DNA from: Oxytricha trifallax
Lineage: Eukaryota > Ciliophora > Spirotrichea > Sporadotrichida > Oxytrichidae
Direction of reading: 5' to 3'
Assembly: GCA_000711775.1 (NCBI GenBank)
Contig: ARYC01002623.1
Coordinates: forward strand, 1 to 64,000
Length of the DNA stretch: 64,000 nucleotides
Both the position numbers and the translations under genes were made by a program. The stretch's first letter is position 1. Each line of letters opens with the position of its first letter. Shown here piece after piece: positions 13,802-24,603 of the stretch. The notes below the pieces were generated by a model, which saw only the letters and a program-made list of their open reading frames with translations, was not told the DNA's origin and made no database searches.

Positions 13802-14214
13802 TAGGAATACATTTGATTTGGGAAAAATAAATTAAAATAAATATGTATTCATCGTAATTATTGGCAGTTAACTTTCTGGAAACCTAGGCAATATGGTACT
13901 TTTTTTAAATATAATTTAAAATTAGCTGGACTTTACTATTGGCGGTACCCCTCTATAGCATCCCCAGAGCGAGATAAATCAATTTTAATTTTGGCATTCA
14001 AATCAACTAAAAAAATCACCAAAAATTAAAATTGATTTATCTCGCTCTGGGGATGCTATAGAGGGGTACCGCCAATAGTATAGCCCAGCTAATTTTAAAT
14101 TATATTTAAAAAAGTACCATATTGCCTAGGTTTCCAGAAAGTTAACTGCCAATAATTACGATGAATACATATTTATTTTTATTTATTTTTCCCAAATCAA
14201 ATGTATTCCTATAT
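13802..14214. repeat. Foldback (palindromic) element, family A, copy 2
   Basis: Nearly perfect inverted repeat: arms of about 195 bp (13802-13995 and 14018-14214) around a 22-bp centre. From the outside inwards each arm holds a GAATACATTTGATTTGGGAA block, a TTGGCAGTTAACTTTCTGG block, TATTGGCGGTACC, and GAGCGAGATAAATC. The motif order matches the element at 1.9-2.2 kb. The arms are much closer to identity than in copy 1, implying recent origin or conversion. The transcript would fold into a long hairpin. It abuts the decayed ORF that starts near 14225. Confidence 0.93.
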
Positions 14215-14224
14215 ATTATTATTT

Positions 14225-15044
14225 TACAGAGGAATTATTAAATTAAAAAGTTTAATGAATTGATCCCGGAGGAATACGATAGAAAAAAATTTAAAGGGGA
14301 ATAGTTCAAACTAAAGTTTGATAATCAGCCCTTACTTTCCCTATAAGTGAGCTTCACGCTCATAAGTTATGAAGAAAAGAAAGATAAATATATTCTAAAG
14401 ATTGGTCATTAATCATAGAGCATTGATAATCTATCACAACAAGTTAGATTTGTCTTCTCTCAGGCTCTCCGCTAATATGTCTAGAAAGACGGTTTATCTT
14501 AGTAATTAAACAATTGGAAAGTACTAAATAAAAGGTAACCTAAGCAAAAAACTGTTCTCTATATATAATGGAACTTCGAGGTACTATAAAAGTCCACCCT
14601 CTATTCATATTAATTTCCAAAATCCAAAAAATGAGTCGCTTATACTCGACTAGAAAAAGAAGGGGATATTTGATAATAAGATCTCTGTGACTAAAATCAC
14701 TGATCAAAAAGAAAAGAACTAACTTAAAGATGGTCCAATTCAGCTTCTACTATAGTAACACTCAGTCATAGTATTTTCAAATAATAATCTCAAATTTGAC
14801 TCTATTATTCAAAAATGAGTCTTATAATCAGAAAAGAGATTAGTTGCTTCCTTTATACTTAATAGGCAATCACGCCATCTAAGCTAACTTGCTCAAACTT
14901 ATCCAATACGTCACGACTTTGAAAGAGATGCACTACTATTTAATAGCAAAGTATTTCTAAAGCAGTCAAAAAATAAATAAATTAAAAATCATACTATTTA
15001 ATAATTCACTAATTAAAGTCGAGGAAAGCAAGAAATAATAATGA
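14225..15044 (+). pseudogene. Decayed ORF of about 270 codons, unknown function
   Basis: Three consecutive plus-strand frames carry protein-like sequence in the TAA/TAG=Gln code. Segment 1 (to TGA 14632-14634) includes LIPEEYDRKKFKGEQFKLKF and QPLLSLQVSFTLISYEEKKD. Segment 2, shifted, runs to TGA 14816-14818 and includes KNESLILDQKKKGIFDNK and DGPIQLLLQQHSVIVFS. Segment 3 runs to TGA 15042-15044 and includes LIGNHAIQANLLKLIQYV. The peptide runs on sensibly across the shifts, so the simplest reading is one gene broken by two frameshifts. No family was recognised. It begins directly at the outer edge of the foldback element, which may have interrupted its 5' part. Confidence 0.45.
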
Positions 15045-15370
15045 CTATGACATATGAAAAAAACTAACACAAACCTACAATACTAGCAAGCTAAAATAAT
15101 TGAATGACCATAACAAGTGGAGGAAAATTGAGATAATGATTGATAATTAATAAGATACTTTCATTGAGACTACGAAACTTGAAAAATCATGAATCTCTAA
15201 ACCCTATTAATTATTAATAATTTGTCAGTGATTCATCAACTTGACAATTATAATAATAGGCCGATTAAAATAGTTATTAAATTTAACTTAATTAATTAGG
15301 ATTCAAACTTAATTTGTGATTAATGCTAGTTAAAAGGTTTAACTAATTAATAATAACTATAGAGTACCTA

Positions 15371-15625
15371 ATGGTCAAGGGCAAATGGTGTCCAGTCTAC
15401 GACTCCAGTGACTCTCTGGATATTACATTCACTTCACTTTTCTCTAATCAAATGGTTCAAAATTATCTCAAAAGACGAATAGAATTCAGTGTCAATTAAG
15501 AAGCTAAGTTCCATGATTACGCCTCAGAAATGCAGCAGATAACAGACTAAACTCAAAACTTCTTCAGGGAGAGATTTTATCTTGAGCAGTTGAAGTCAGA
15601 CAAATAACAACAATAAAGAATTTGA
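15371..15625 (+). CDS. WWE-domain-like fragment
   Basis: An 85-codon frame from ATG (15371) to TGA (15623-15625), with several TAA codons as Gln. The peptide starts with MVKGKWCPVYDSSDSLDITF, and later carries RIEFSVNQ, HDYASEMQQITDQTQ and FFRERF. The spacing G-x-W-x-P-x-Y-D, an I-x-F strand, then M-Q-x-I-T and a basic end resembles a WWE domain, the module of PARPs and some ubiquitin ligases that binds ADP-ribose-type ligands. Only one of the two domain Trp residues is seen, so the fragment is partial. It could be an exon of the ORF 330 bp upstream, a precursor segment, or a relic. The family assignment is an inference from spacing only. Confidence 0.42.
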
Positions 15626-17344
15626 TGAAGAAAAGTTGTTAAGTTTGAATTAATATTTAAATTTCAAACTAAAATGACTTCTAGAGAGATTGAACATATT
15701 AGATGATTAAAAAATTATAAATAAAAAGGGCTAGTAAGTTAATGCACTATCATATCCGGGGGCCACCGAGTCCCCAATTTATTAATTATTATTATTAATA
15801 TGTTACAAAGAGTTTTTATCATCGCTAGTTACAGCTTTGGTTAAAATAATACTAAATTCTGTAAACTAAAATAAAAATGAAATTTCTTAATGAATTAGCA
15901 GTACTAAACTATAACAACGAAAATAGGTGCATTAAAAGTTTTATGATTTATATCATATGAAAGATAAGCCTAAAAAAATACTTATCTATATTTGTATGAA
16001 TTTGACCTATAGGAGAGCTTATTTCTTTATTCTTAAAAAAATAATTTTACTAAGATATGAAAGAAATATGCTCATAATGATATAAAATGTCTATTCTAAT
16101 AAAGTAAGATAATTTGAATAATAAGGGACTTTAATGATAATAAATACCTTATTAATGTTTTTTAAGTAAACAATGACCTTACTTAAATTACATATTTGGC
16201 ATTTAATGAATTTGATGTATTAACTTTATCAAATATTATTAACTCATTACACCTTGTAGTTTTATGAACTTTAATAAATTAAATTGGCTTAATATTTAAA
16301 ATAATAGTAGCAAGCAAACTTTTAAATCAGAAAATGATAATAAAATAAACAATAATTTTAGGAATTAATAAAACTGCCAGATATTTTATATGAAATTTGA
16401 CAAATGCTAATTATTTTCTTGCTAATGCTAATTGAAAATACATTATAAGCAAACACATAATAATAACTGCCTTTATTTATATTAACTCACATATTAAATG
16501 TGTTTTTTTAATTGTTATTATTTTTATTAAAATGCTTTAAATATATATATATATTAATTATTTCATTGATTTTAAAGTTAATAAACAATAAAAATCTTAA
16601 AATTAAATTTTACCAACTATTTTAATGATTATAAGGTTTTATAACTTTTTATTTATAAGTTCTTCCCTTCCTTAATTTTAATAGATTTCCAATTAAATTC
16701 TATAGTTATTATAATCAATTTTAATATGTTTCATATATGAATTAACATAGATTTATTGTAATATAAACAATATATAAATATAATGATACATTTGGGATCT
16801 TAAGTTTTTTGATTTACATTTGTATTAATATTTAAGTTTTTGAATTGAACGAGATTAATTAATATTTTATTGGCATTCAAACAAAAATAGAAATATTTAC
16901 TAAAAATTAGAAATTAATCTAGTTGTACTTAATAACATATTTTAAATTAAAAAATCTTACTCAAGCCCTTATTATCAAATTTTTGGGGATTTAATAAGGA
17001 ATAAATAAGAAAAATATTAATATGTTCATGTTTTAATCTGACTTTTCGTTTATTTAAAACGAGATTTTGCATAAAATAATAATTAAGTTAGTTTCATTTA
17101 TTATTATATAAGTTATGCTTATACTTAAAATTAATTCATTTAGATGTAAATTATATATAAATTTTATTATTCAAAATATAATGTCGTTTAAAATAAGAGA
17201 AATGTCTTATTAAAAGTATAATTAAATTAATATTGATTTTCTTATTTATTCCCTAATCTTTCATTCTTTATTATAGAGATAAAATAGTATATAAATAATT
17301 CATTCATCAACACCAGATAAAACCCATTAACTGTGTTTTTTGTT
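15626..17344. other. A+T-rich spacer with one GC-rich hairpin
   Basis: Essentially featureless A+T-rich DNA. The exception is a short cluster near 15756-15776, GGGGGCCACCGAGTCCCC, which can form a small GGGG/CCCC stem and stands out against the background. There is also a short TA microsatellite near 16540-16555. Confidence 0.5.
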
Positions 17345-17740
17345 TGTTTCATTAAAAGACCCCCTATCATCGCTATACGTTTAAGTATCTTTTAGCCTTC
17401 TATTTAATTCTTCCTCAGACTTTGGTTACCAACCTTTCCTAAATATGCAAGAGCTATGGAAATGTCCGCCTTGTTGTGAGATCTTCTCTTTGTCTCTCTT
17501 TGTATCCAATGTAACTCTCAGTTAGGTGCATCATCATCAACCATTTGAGTAATATAATTCGTTTTAGTATATTGCTAATGGGAATATTTTGTGGAGATCT
17601 GAGCATGAGTGCAGAAAATGAATAAATGAGTGCTGCGGCTTTTTCAGGTTCAAAAGGGTGATGATTATGAGAGACTCTGTTGATGCCAATCTTAAATCAT
17701 TCAATGATAAGTTGCGTAAATAAATTCTCAAATTGTTTCT
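17345..17740 (-). pseudogene. TPR-like relic
   Basis: A block richer in G+C than its surroundings, with minus-strand peptide. One frame gives FKIGINRV, then HHPFEPEKAAALIYSFSALM. After a shift the next frame gives LHWIQRETKRRSHNKADISI followed by ALAYLGKVGNQSLRKNQ. The A-D-I-S-I-A-L-A-Y-L-G-K-V-G pattern resembles the second half of kinesin-light-chain-type TPR units (H-x-D-I-A-x-S-L-x-x-L-G). At least two in-frame TGA codons and one frameshift are present. I infer a decayed tetratricopeptide-repeat gene; a chance match cannot be excluded. The frame 17564-17818 (-) overlaps it in another phase. Confidence 0.35.
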
Positions 17741-18103
17741 AATGTGTCTTTTTAAGGAAGCCATCTTTGTTATTAATTTCATGGGCATGTTTGTTTTATG
17801 TAGTGGGACAAAATTCAATACTAGCTTTCTTTTTACTACTCAATTCTGCCAATTTAATGTAGTTGGTAATGTTGAGCATTTTATTCATATTCCAAACTTC
17901 ACATTTGGTGTCTTTTTATATATTTTGTTTTCCTTAATTTTTTTTATCCTACATTTATCATTATTAGGTTCTTATAATATATGCTTATAAGTTGATAATA
18001 TGTTATTAAAATTCAAATGGGCTATCAACTCGGATTCATCAAAAGAATTTAGCGCATTTGGTCTCTATATTCTTTGAGTTTCTCCTACTAGGTCTAAAGA
18101 ATT
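17741..18103. other. A+T-rich spacer
   Basis: Overlapping short open frames on both strands without family features. Nothing supportable was seen. Confidence 0.45.
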
Positions 18104-18737
18104 ATTAATTTTGGCTATGGGGAAGCATCCTCCCCCCTAATGTATACTTTTTATTTAGTAGTCTGATAGAGTTTTTGACGCTGAGTAATAGTAGCTAATA
18201 AACTTGGGGTGTGCGAGCAATAGTTTTTGAGCTATGTCCTCTTATAAGTCAAAGAATTATATATAAAATCATCATAAAATTGACAAAAATTTTCAATTTT
18301 TCTTCAAATTTTTAATTTTCATAAAATTATCGATTTAAGTGAAAAATAAGAAATTTAACAAATTATATAAATCTTATTTAATTATTAACAATAAAATTGA
18401 AAAATAAAATTATTCTCTCTTATTAAAAAAATGCAAAAATAATTATTTTCAATTTTATTGTTAATAATTAAATAAGATTTATATAATTTGTTAAATTTCT
18501 TATTTTCACTTAAATCGATAATTTTATGAAAATTAAAAATTTGAAGAAAAATTGAAAATTTTTGTCAATTTTATGATGATTTTATATATAATTTTTGACT
18601 TATAAGAGAACATAGCTCAAAAACAATTGCTCGCACACCCCAAGTTCATTAGCTACTATTACTCAGCGTCAAAAACTCTATCAGACTACAAAAAAAAAAG
18701 TATACATTAGGGGGGAGGATGCTTCCATAGCCTTAAT
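18104..18737. repeat. 634-bp near-perfect palindrome (foldback element B)
   Basis: Arms of about 300 bp (18104-18411 and 18437-18737) are reverse complements with few mismatches around a 25-bp centre. The outer part of each arm is relatively G+C-rich (GGAAGCATCCTCCCCCCTAA, TGTGCGAGCAATAGTTTTTG) and the inner part is almost pure A+T. No coding capacity was seen. It shares no obvious motif with foldback family A. One stretch, GACGCTGAGTAATAGTAGC, is very close to GACGGTGAGCAATAGTAGC of the 382-bp satellite. The arms suggest a foldback transposon or a head-to-head duplication. Confidence 0.93.
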
Positions 18738-20426
18738 TTTCTGGGATATTGACTCGTTTCTTATCATATAATTATTGAAGGGTGTTGTTAATGTTATAAT
18801 TTTATTTCGATATTTATTAATATATTTCTGAGAAATATCATCTTCATCCATTGTAATCTGGTCGAATATATGATAGAAAATCTTTATCAGAATTTTAAAC
18901 TGATTCTCAGCTCAAGTTTGCATCATCATTTATTTATTATTATTATTAAGTTTCCTATTTTTTATAATTAAGTTGGAGAATTTAAGGAGTTACTTAAATG
19001 TGCCATTTTCTTGACTTGTTTTAAAATTCATAAGTAGACCTTGTGGATTTTCCTGCCTAATGCTTGAGAGAAATTCTTTCTAATCAGGATTATAAATCGG
19101 GTAATTGTTAAGTTAAAGAGTAAAGTAGGGTTCACTTTAAGTGTGTGGAGATAGGACCCGAATTATAAAATAAAGATCATGAGGAATCTTGATTTAATAA
19201 TCTTAAAGTATGTTCTAAGAGACCATTATTTTCAACTTTAATTTTTTTAGTTTCAACATGCATATACAAATTTCTAAGAGTGTGAAATTTTTAAATTGAG
19301 TTATCTAAGAAAAAAGGTATCACAATTGGAAATAAGATTCACAATTTTCCCAGTTGCTGAGGGACTCGTTAATCTCAGTCATCTTGATGTTTTAAAATAA
19401 TAAGAAATTTAAAAAAGATAATATCTTAATAATGATCCAACTTATGAACAGAAATATATTATTATATCCCTATATAAAATTTAATCACGATTAAAAATAT
19501 TTCTTTTATCAAAACTTTAAATAAGAAACTCAAAACCATAAAAGGAGATGTATCGCATAATTTTTCTTTACATATAAAATTTTCATTTTGTCTTATATGC
19601 AAGTTCAAAAAATTAAATTTACTATTTATTTGTGATTGCTTTGCATAAGAATATAATATATATTTTTAAGAGAATAACTTATTCAAAAGAATAAAATTTT
19701 GTCTTATTTTATTAAAGAGCGAATCTAGTTATTTCAACTGGATTGATTCTTACAAATTAATTATAATTAAGTTAAGATGACTGTATTTGTAAATTAAATG
19801 CCTTTAAATGATAGTTGAAATTGAAAGAATTATAATTAAAAGAAAATATTATAGAAGTAGGAGATACCGACTTTTAAATTTATAATAAAAAAAATTATAT
19901 TTCGCATCTACTATATTAAAATTGCAGTCCTCATTAATTTCTTAAACCTTTAAATATACCTATTATTGAAAAATATATTTGTAAAGGAATCTCAAAGAGC
20001 GATCAAAATGCAGGAAATTTTTTATTTTTTAAACAAAAATAAAAGTTTGGTAATTTGTAGTAATGCCTATTAAAATTTTCTAATTTTCGTTTGCTTGCTA
20101 ATAAAAAACTTTATAATATTATTTAGTTTTTTAATTTTTAAAATTTGTCAAAATAATATTTTATTGAATACAATTTGACCTTACCTTAAGAAGAAAAAGG
20201 TATAATCACCATCATACTCGTTTCTTTGACCAAATTCATGTTCTTTTTATTTATTCATTAAAATTAAAATATATTAAATTATATTTGTTGGAAAATAAAA
20301 GCAAGTTTAATATATCAACCTTTCATCAATTATTCTCATTACATTTAAATTGATATTTAACGTTATTTATTTCTTATTTTATATCATGAAAGATCTCAAG
20401 GGGTATCTGAATTGTGATTATATATT
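18738..20426. other. A+T-rich spacer
   Basis: Generic A+T-rich DNA up to the transposon end. The last three bases, ATT (20424-20426), fit the ANT target-site preference of TBE elements. Confidence 0.55.
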
Positions 20427-20560
20427 CAAAACCCCAAAACCCTTTCAGTAGTTTGATTGAGTTTTTTATTGATAAAAGTAGACTATTAAGGCATACTTTA
20501 TTAGGGTTTTAATAGGGTTTATGTAGGGGTTTAATGTTTAAATATTAGTATTTTAAGTGA
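20427..20560. repeat. TBE copy 1, left terminal inverted repeat
   Basis: About 134 bp, beginning with two C4A4-type telomeric units and containing TTATTAGGGTTTTAATAGGG and TAGGGGTTTAATG. It matches the inverted right end (24604-24722) and both ends of the copy at 51.4 kb. Confidence 0.93.
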
Positions 20561-20587
20561 GTATAACAAGCGAGTTTTTAAAATATT

Positions 20588-22315
20588 TCACACAAACATA
20601 AGCTTAGAGTCATGTGGCAGTTCTCTGAATTTTATCTTTCTTAGTTGATGTTTGATTGTTTCTATTGTTTGTTAATTCTCTTAGCTTGGCTTGATAATAG
20701 TTGAGTATGCAAGTTCTCTGAGACCTCCATTTATTTTATTTTTATCGAGATATTGTTTGATTCTTTGCTTAGAATCTCTCTCACCCCTGCAGCTAAAGTA
20801 ATCATTTATTGGCATGTCGCTCTCTATTATTATTACTGCTAGAGCCCAGATATCCCATTAAGTGTCTCCATCTCCCCAATCCTCTCTCTCTCTGCGAAAT
20901 ATCCTCGAGTGCCGTATACATTTCCATATGCAGAGGCTTGAACTCTTTGAGCTCTGTTGAAGTCAATGATATAAACTCTAAGAGGCTGAAAGTTCATCAT
21001 GATGTTCTCTGGCTTTAAGTCTCTATGAACATAACCTAGCTTGTGAAGCTCTTCAATCCCTTCAACTATCTGCTATACTATCTAGCTAATTTATCTCTGA
21101 CATCTATTGTCGGATAAGAATTCTCTGTAAGTCATTTCAAGTAATGGAAGCCTGAGGGCTACATGATCTTTACCAAGTAAAAAAGCATCAAGCTAGATGA
21201 TATGCCTCACTCATGTAACTTTGCCTTTTAAAGAGCATAATACTAAATTGCAAAATCCATTTGGAACTTGTCATCAGCAAGGAAGTAATTGAAAGGATAG
21301 ATCTTGTAAGCATATTAGTCATCTGTAATGACTCTCTTCTCTATTTTTTCTTCAAGAGTAGAGTGAGGTAGCTTTCTAGGCAAGAATCTTAGTCAATAAT
21401 TTTAATATTGGAATCTTCATTGCCTCTATTTTAACCATGATTTTATTGATCTGAGAGACTGGAAAGTTCTTGACTGCTTTCTTCATTTTAACTTACTTCT
21501 AGACTTCAACTCTAAGAGACTCCACTGGGTTTCTTGATCTCCTCTTTTAGAGGAATCTATTCCCTGTAGGTTCATGAATAAAGACAAAACTTTAATTGTG
21601 CTTTTTCTTTAGGTGCACTTTGAGGTCTCTAGTATGAGAATATGGCTTCTCACAGAACTCACAGACATACTTCCCATCTTTCTTTTAATGCTTGAGATAT
21701 AACCTTGGCATATCATTGTGTATATCTCTCAAGTGTCTCTTATAAGTTGAATTGTAGGGGAAAACTTTATTGCAATCTTTGCATTAATAAAACCCCGTTA
21801 GTCAATTAAGAACGAAGATTAGGACTTAAGAACAAATAAATATAAAGAAAGATTTAAATGGCGTAAATTATAAATGTTTAGGCTAATTATTAAAACTATT
21901 GGCTCGATTAATTGTCCTTATAAAATAAACCAATCAGGGTGTTTAATATTAATATTAACCTAATTATATATAATTTTAGCCAATTATAATTTAATTTTTA
22001 ATTAATTGTTCTATACCCCCTATCTTTTGTCTTAATTGAAACATGGGGTTTTAGTCAACTTTGGCTTGTAATTATTAATGCTCTATGGCGGAGTGTTTAA
22101 CCTCCTTCTCAATTTGCACAGCTTCTATGATGAACTCCTACTTAACTTATATTTAAATCTCAAAGCTAGACTGATAAAAGTTGTCATAAGTAGGCTCCCA
22201 CTGAGTACAAGCGTCTCTGGTCTCTACTTTTCTTGGTTGCTGGAATGATAACTTTTATTGGCTTGATCCAAGTAATGCCGCTCTTCTTAACAGGTTAGCG
22301 CTCATTTTAGTTTGC
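20588..22315 (-). pseudogene. TBE 57-kDa-type protein: C2H2 zinc fingers plus protein-kinase-like domain
   Basis: The minus-strand frame starts at ATG (22313-22315), and the C-terminus ends at TGA (20588-20590). Two C2H2 fingers are readable, YICKEC-type then CEFCERPYSHTRDLKVH. They are followed by a linker and a kinase-like domain with the catalytic loop VHRDLKPENIMMNF, a DFN in place of DFG, YGTRGYF and DIWALA. The C-x2-C/H-x4-H spacing suggests nucleic-acid binding; the kinase role in transposition is unknown. A 262-bp MITE (21790-22051) is inserted just before the first finger, and small indels break the frame, so this copy is dead. Where it differs from the 53.9-55.3 kb copy, it often keeps the correct frame. 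Confidence 0.93.
21790..22051. mobile_element. MITE with telomere-like termini, copy 1 (nested in TBE)
   Basis: Comparison with the empty site in the other TBE shows a 262-bp insertion. Its ends are AAACCCCGTTAGTCAATTAAG and the inverse of AAACCCCATGTTTCAATTAAG, flanked by TA on both sides, as in Tc1/mariner-type insertion. The interior is A+T-rich and non-coding. A relative lies at 30701-30933. It is not a TBE derivative: the terminal sequence beyond the C4A3 run differs. Its insertion postdates the TBE. Confidence 0.88.
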
Positions 22316-22509
22316 TGATATATTTTATTATAATAATGATAAAATCTAACCGAGATAAACTATTATAGTAGAGTATAAGACACTCTGGTAGATTCTTTGC
22401 TGAGAGGAAAGAAAATTAATTAATCATAAAAGACTGTAAGTTGAGATATTTTATGAGAATTTATTTGTTTTAGTAAATTAAACTACTCCTAATGAAGTTT
22501 TGTTTCTCT

Positions 22510-22649
22510 AGGAGGTCCTCCAAATCAAGCTTGAACTTAATTTAGAGTTAAGATTATTAAGCATTTTTAAATTTAATCTGCTCCTAATTAAGTTTTAGCC
22601 TTCAAATTTAACTCCTAATAAAGTTCGAACTTAATTTGGAGGACCTCCT
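22510..22649. promoter_or_regulatory. Conserved AGGAGGTCCTCC dyad between the divergent TBE genes (copy 1)
   Basis: The 12-mer AGGAGGTCCTCC (22510-22521) and its reverse complement (22638-22649) border a segment with several CTCCTAATnAAGTT repeats. The outer 30 bp or so on each side also pair as an inverted repeat. The position is midway between the 57-kDa-type start (22315, -) and the 22-kDa-type start (22876, +). The same arrangement is kept in the other TBE (53569-53707). I infer a shared promoter or protein-binding region; function is unproven. Confidence 0.6.
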
Positions 22650-22875
22650 AAAATAATTAAACATTATTAGGAGCAATTTGATGGAGAAAGTTTGATAAAA
22701 ATGGAAATCAATCTGTGAAACTTGAAGCAAGTTTTTCAATGCTTCTCCTCATATCTTTTCAAGGTTAGGTTGACCTCCAGTAGGTCCTCTCTATTTAGTA
22801 GTAAGATTTTAATAAACTTAGAATGGATATCCATAATTTTAAATTTCATTAACATTTCTAGAAAGAGGAAGCAAG

Positions 22876-23548
22876 ATGGAGTTTTGGTTGGATTGTTCTT
22901 GCCAACTTAGGAGGGAAATAAAATCTCATTCTTAAAAGCCTTACTGAGTGAAGACAAAAAAGCTTTTAAGTCTATTGAAATTAGGATGATAGAGATACCT
23001 AACTACACTGAAATATCAGTGACTAGCCTATATGACGATGCTATGAGTGATCCGGACGTAGCTCTCTACCTTCCATCAAAGCTACAGCTCTCTAATAAGT
23101 TACCAGAGAGAAACTTCTTCTTTGGTGTTCTTGCAACTCTGAAACCTGAGTACTTAAATGAAGTTATTTAAGAAGCTCACAAGAAACGATACAGCATCTC
23201 TCTTGAAGAAAAAGAGAAGCAAGGTATTAAAATAAGTGACACTTGGCTGTAGGAACTTTAAAAGCATCCTTTCATCTCAAGTATGCTTAGTCTTCCAACT
23301 TTAAAGAAAAACCTGGTAATGCTATATACTTGATGAAAGAGCGCATCAAATTAAACAGAGAGAGAGAGAGAAAGTCTAAAGTAAAACATGAATTGAGTAA
23401 GAGCCTCTTCAAAGATTTATAAAAGCCAGATGAGATGAACATAGAAGCAGGAACTGGCACTTAGAGAAGAAACATAGGCTCAAGCAAGCCTTAAGAGGAA
23501 GAAAAGAAAGAGAAGCCAAATCCTTTTACGGGGAAATTTAATATGTGA
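22876..23548 (+). pseudogene. TBE 22-kDa-type protein, N-terminally deleted
   Basis: The frame carries KISFLKALLSE, MIEIPNYTEISVTSLYDDAM, SDPDVALYLPSKLQLSNK and LPERNFFFGVLATLKPEYLN, then a Lys/Glu-rich tail ending FTGKFNM and TGA (23546-23548). Compared with the copy at 52553-53343 (-), about 105 bp are missing right after the ATG, so the start is out of frame. The body matches that copy strongly. A 26-nt segment (23281-23306) must be skipped to keep frame, exactly as in the other copy. Insertion of AGAGAG near 23360 is in frame. The function of this TBE protein is not known to me. Confidence 0.9.
23281..23306 (+). other. Candidate 26-nt intron in the 22-kDa-type gene (copy 1)
   Basis: The segment begins GTATGC and ends TTTAAAG in this copy. 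The equivalent 26 nt in the other TBE begins GTAAGC and ends TAACTTTATAG. Removal restores one continuous reading frame in both copies. The length is unusually small but within what some ciliates splice. Confidence 0.5.
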
Positions 23549-23554
23549 ACTTAT

Positions 23555-24590
23555 TCATTCGCTTAAATCTAATACTTATTTATATACACAAAATCTCCCT
23601 TCTCTTGCGCATACTTTAGCTTTATCATCGCTGACTCTCTTAGCAGCACTCTTAATAAAATCGACTGTATCTATCTTTAAATCATGCATCATATGGTAGA
23701 GCAGCAATTTCTAATAATGACCTTTCAATAATCCCCAATATAATTCAATTCCATTGAACTAAGGGCTGTAAGGAACATTAAATACAGGTGTTATATTTAG
23801 CCTTTCATATTCCTTCCTTGAGTCTTTAGTTTTACGAACTGACAAGTTATCAACGAACAGAATAATCTCTTAGTCAGCGTACTTAACTCTGAGTTATGCA
23901 AGAACTTAATATATTATTCAGTCTTTATAGAACGAGGGTGAATATCAAAAGTCTCGAGGCCACTTCTTTCACTTATTCCACCAAGAATACAATAAGTTTA
24001 CACTTAAATTTTAGTCATAAACTTCTTATTACTATACCTCTTGTACCAAAACCTTGATATAAAGGTATTTAATGTAAATACTGCCTCATCAGCATGTATA
24101 AACTTTATATTATGCTCTTAAGACCTCTGCATTTAATCGAATATATAATTTAAATTAGTTTTATAAATGGAACATTAAAGTCAATCACTCTCTTAATGCG
24201 ATTGACTGTCTTGTAAGATATTCCATTCTTTTTATATATGTTAGCTATCGATTAAGCAGATATGTGAAGCTCAGGAAATTGGCGATGAAACATCACAGCC
24301 CTCTAGGATAGAGAGAAATGAGCCCAGTATTTAATAGTCTTATCATTAATAAATATTCAATATGATGCTGCTAAAATTTTAGAGGTCTTTTAGGCTTAGA
24401 ATTAAGCTGCTGTCTCTTTAAATTCCATGCTAATAGACAATGAGACCTCTCAGTTCCTGGAGATTTATGGAGTAGCCTTGATATATACGTATAATTCAGA
24501 ACAGGTTTGAGTTATTCACTATATTCATCGCATCTATATCGCAACTTAAATAATAAATCTATAGACTCGCTGTCATGATTTGACTCCAAA
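23555..24590 (-). pseudogene. TBE transposase (42-kDa-type, DDE), frameshifted
   Basis: The minus-strand coding region ends at TGA (23555-23557). Readable blocks are SIDLLFKLRYRCDEYSEQL, RSHCLL, NGISYKTVNRIKRVIDF, HADEAVFT (first catalytic Asp), LFVDNLSV (second Asp) and PYSPQFNGIELYWG (catalytic Glu), then AAKRVSDDKAKVCAREGR. This is the IS630/Tc1/mariner-like DDE superfamily. Single-base deletions (near HHIEYL, in FNVPF, and after KFL) destroy the frame. The catalytic residues themselves are still encoded. Confidence 0.94.
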
Positions 24591-24603
24591 CCTCAAAATG
24601 TTC

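Noticed and set aside
20809..21018. 69-codon plus-strand ORF inside the TBE
   Set aside because: Antisense shadow of the kinase domain of the 57-kDa-type gene.
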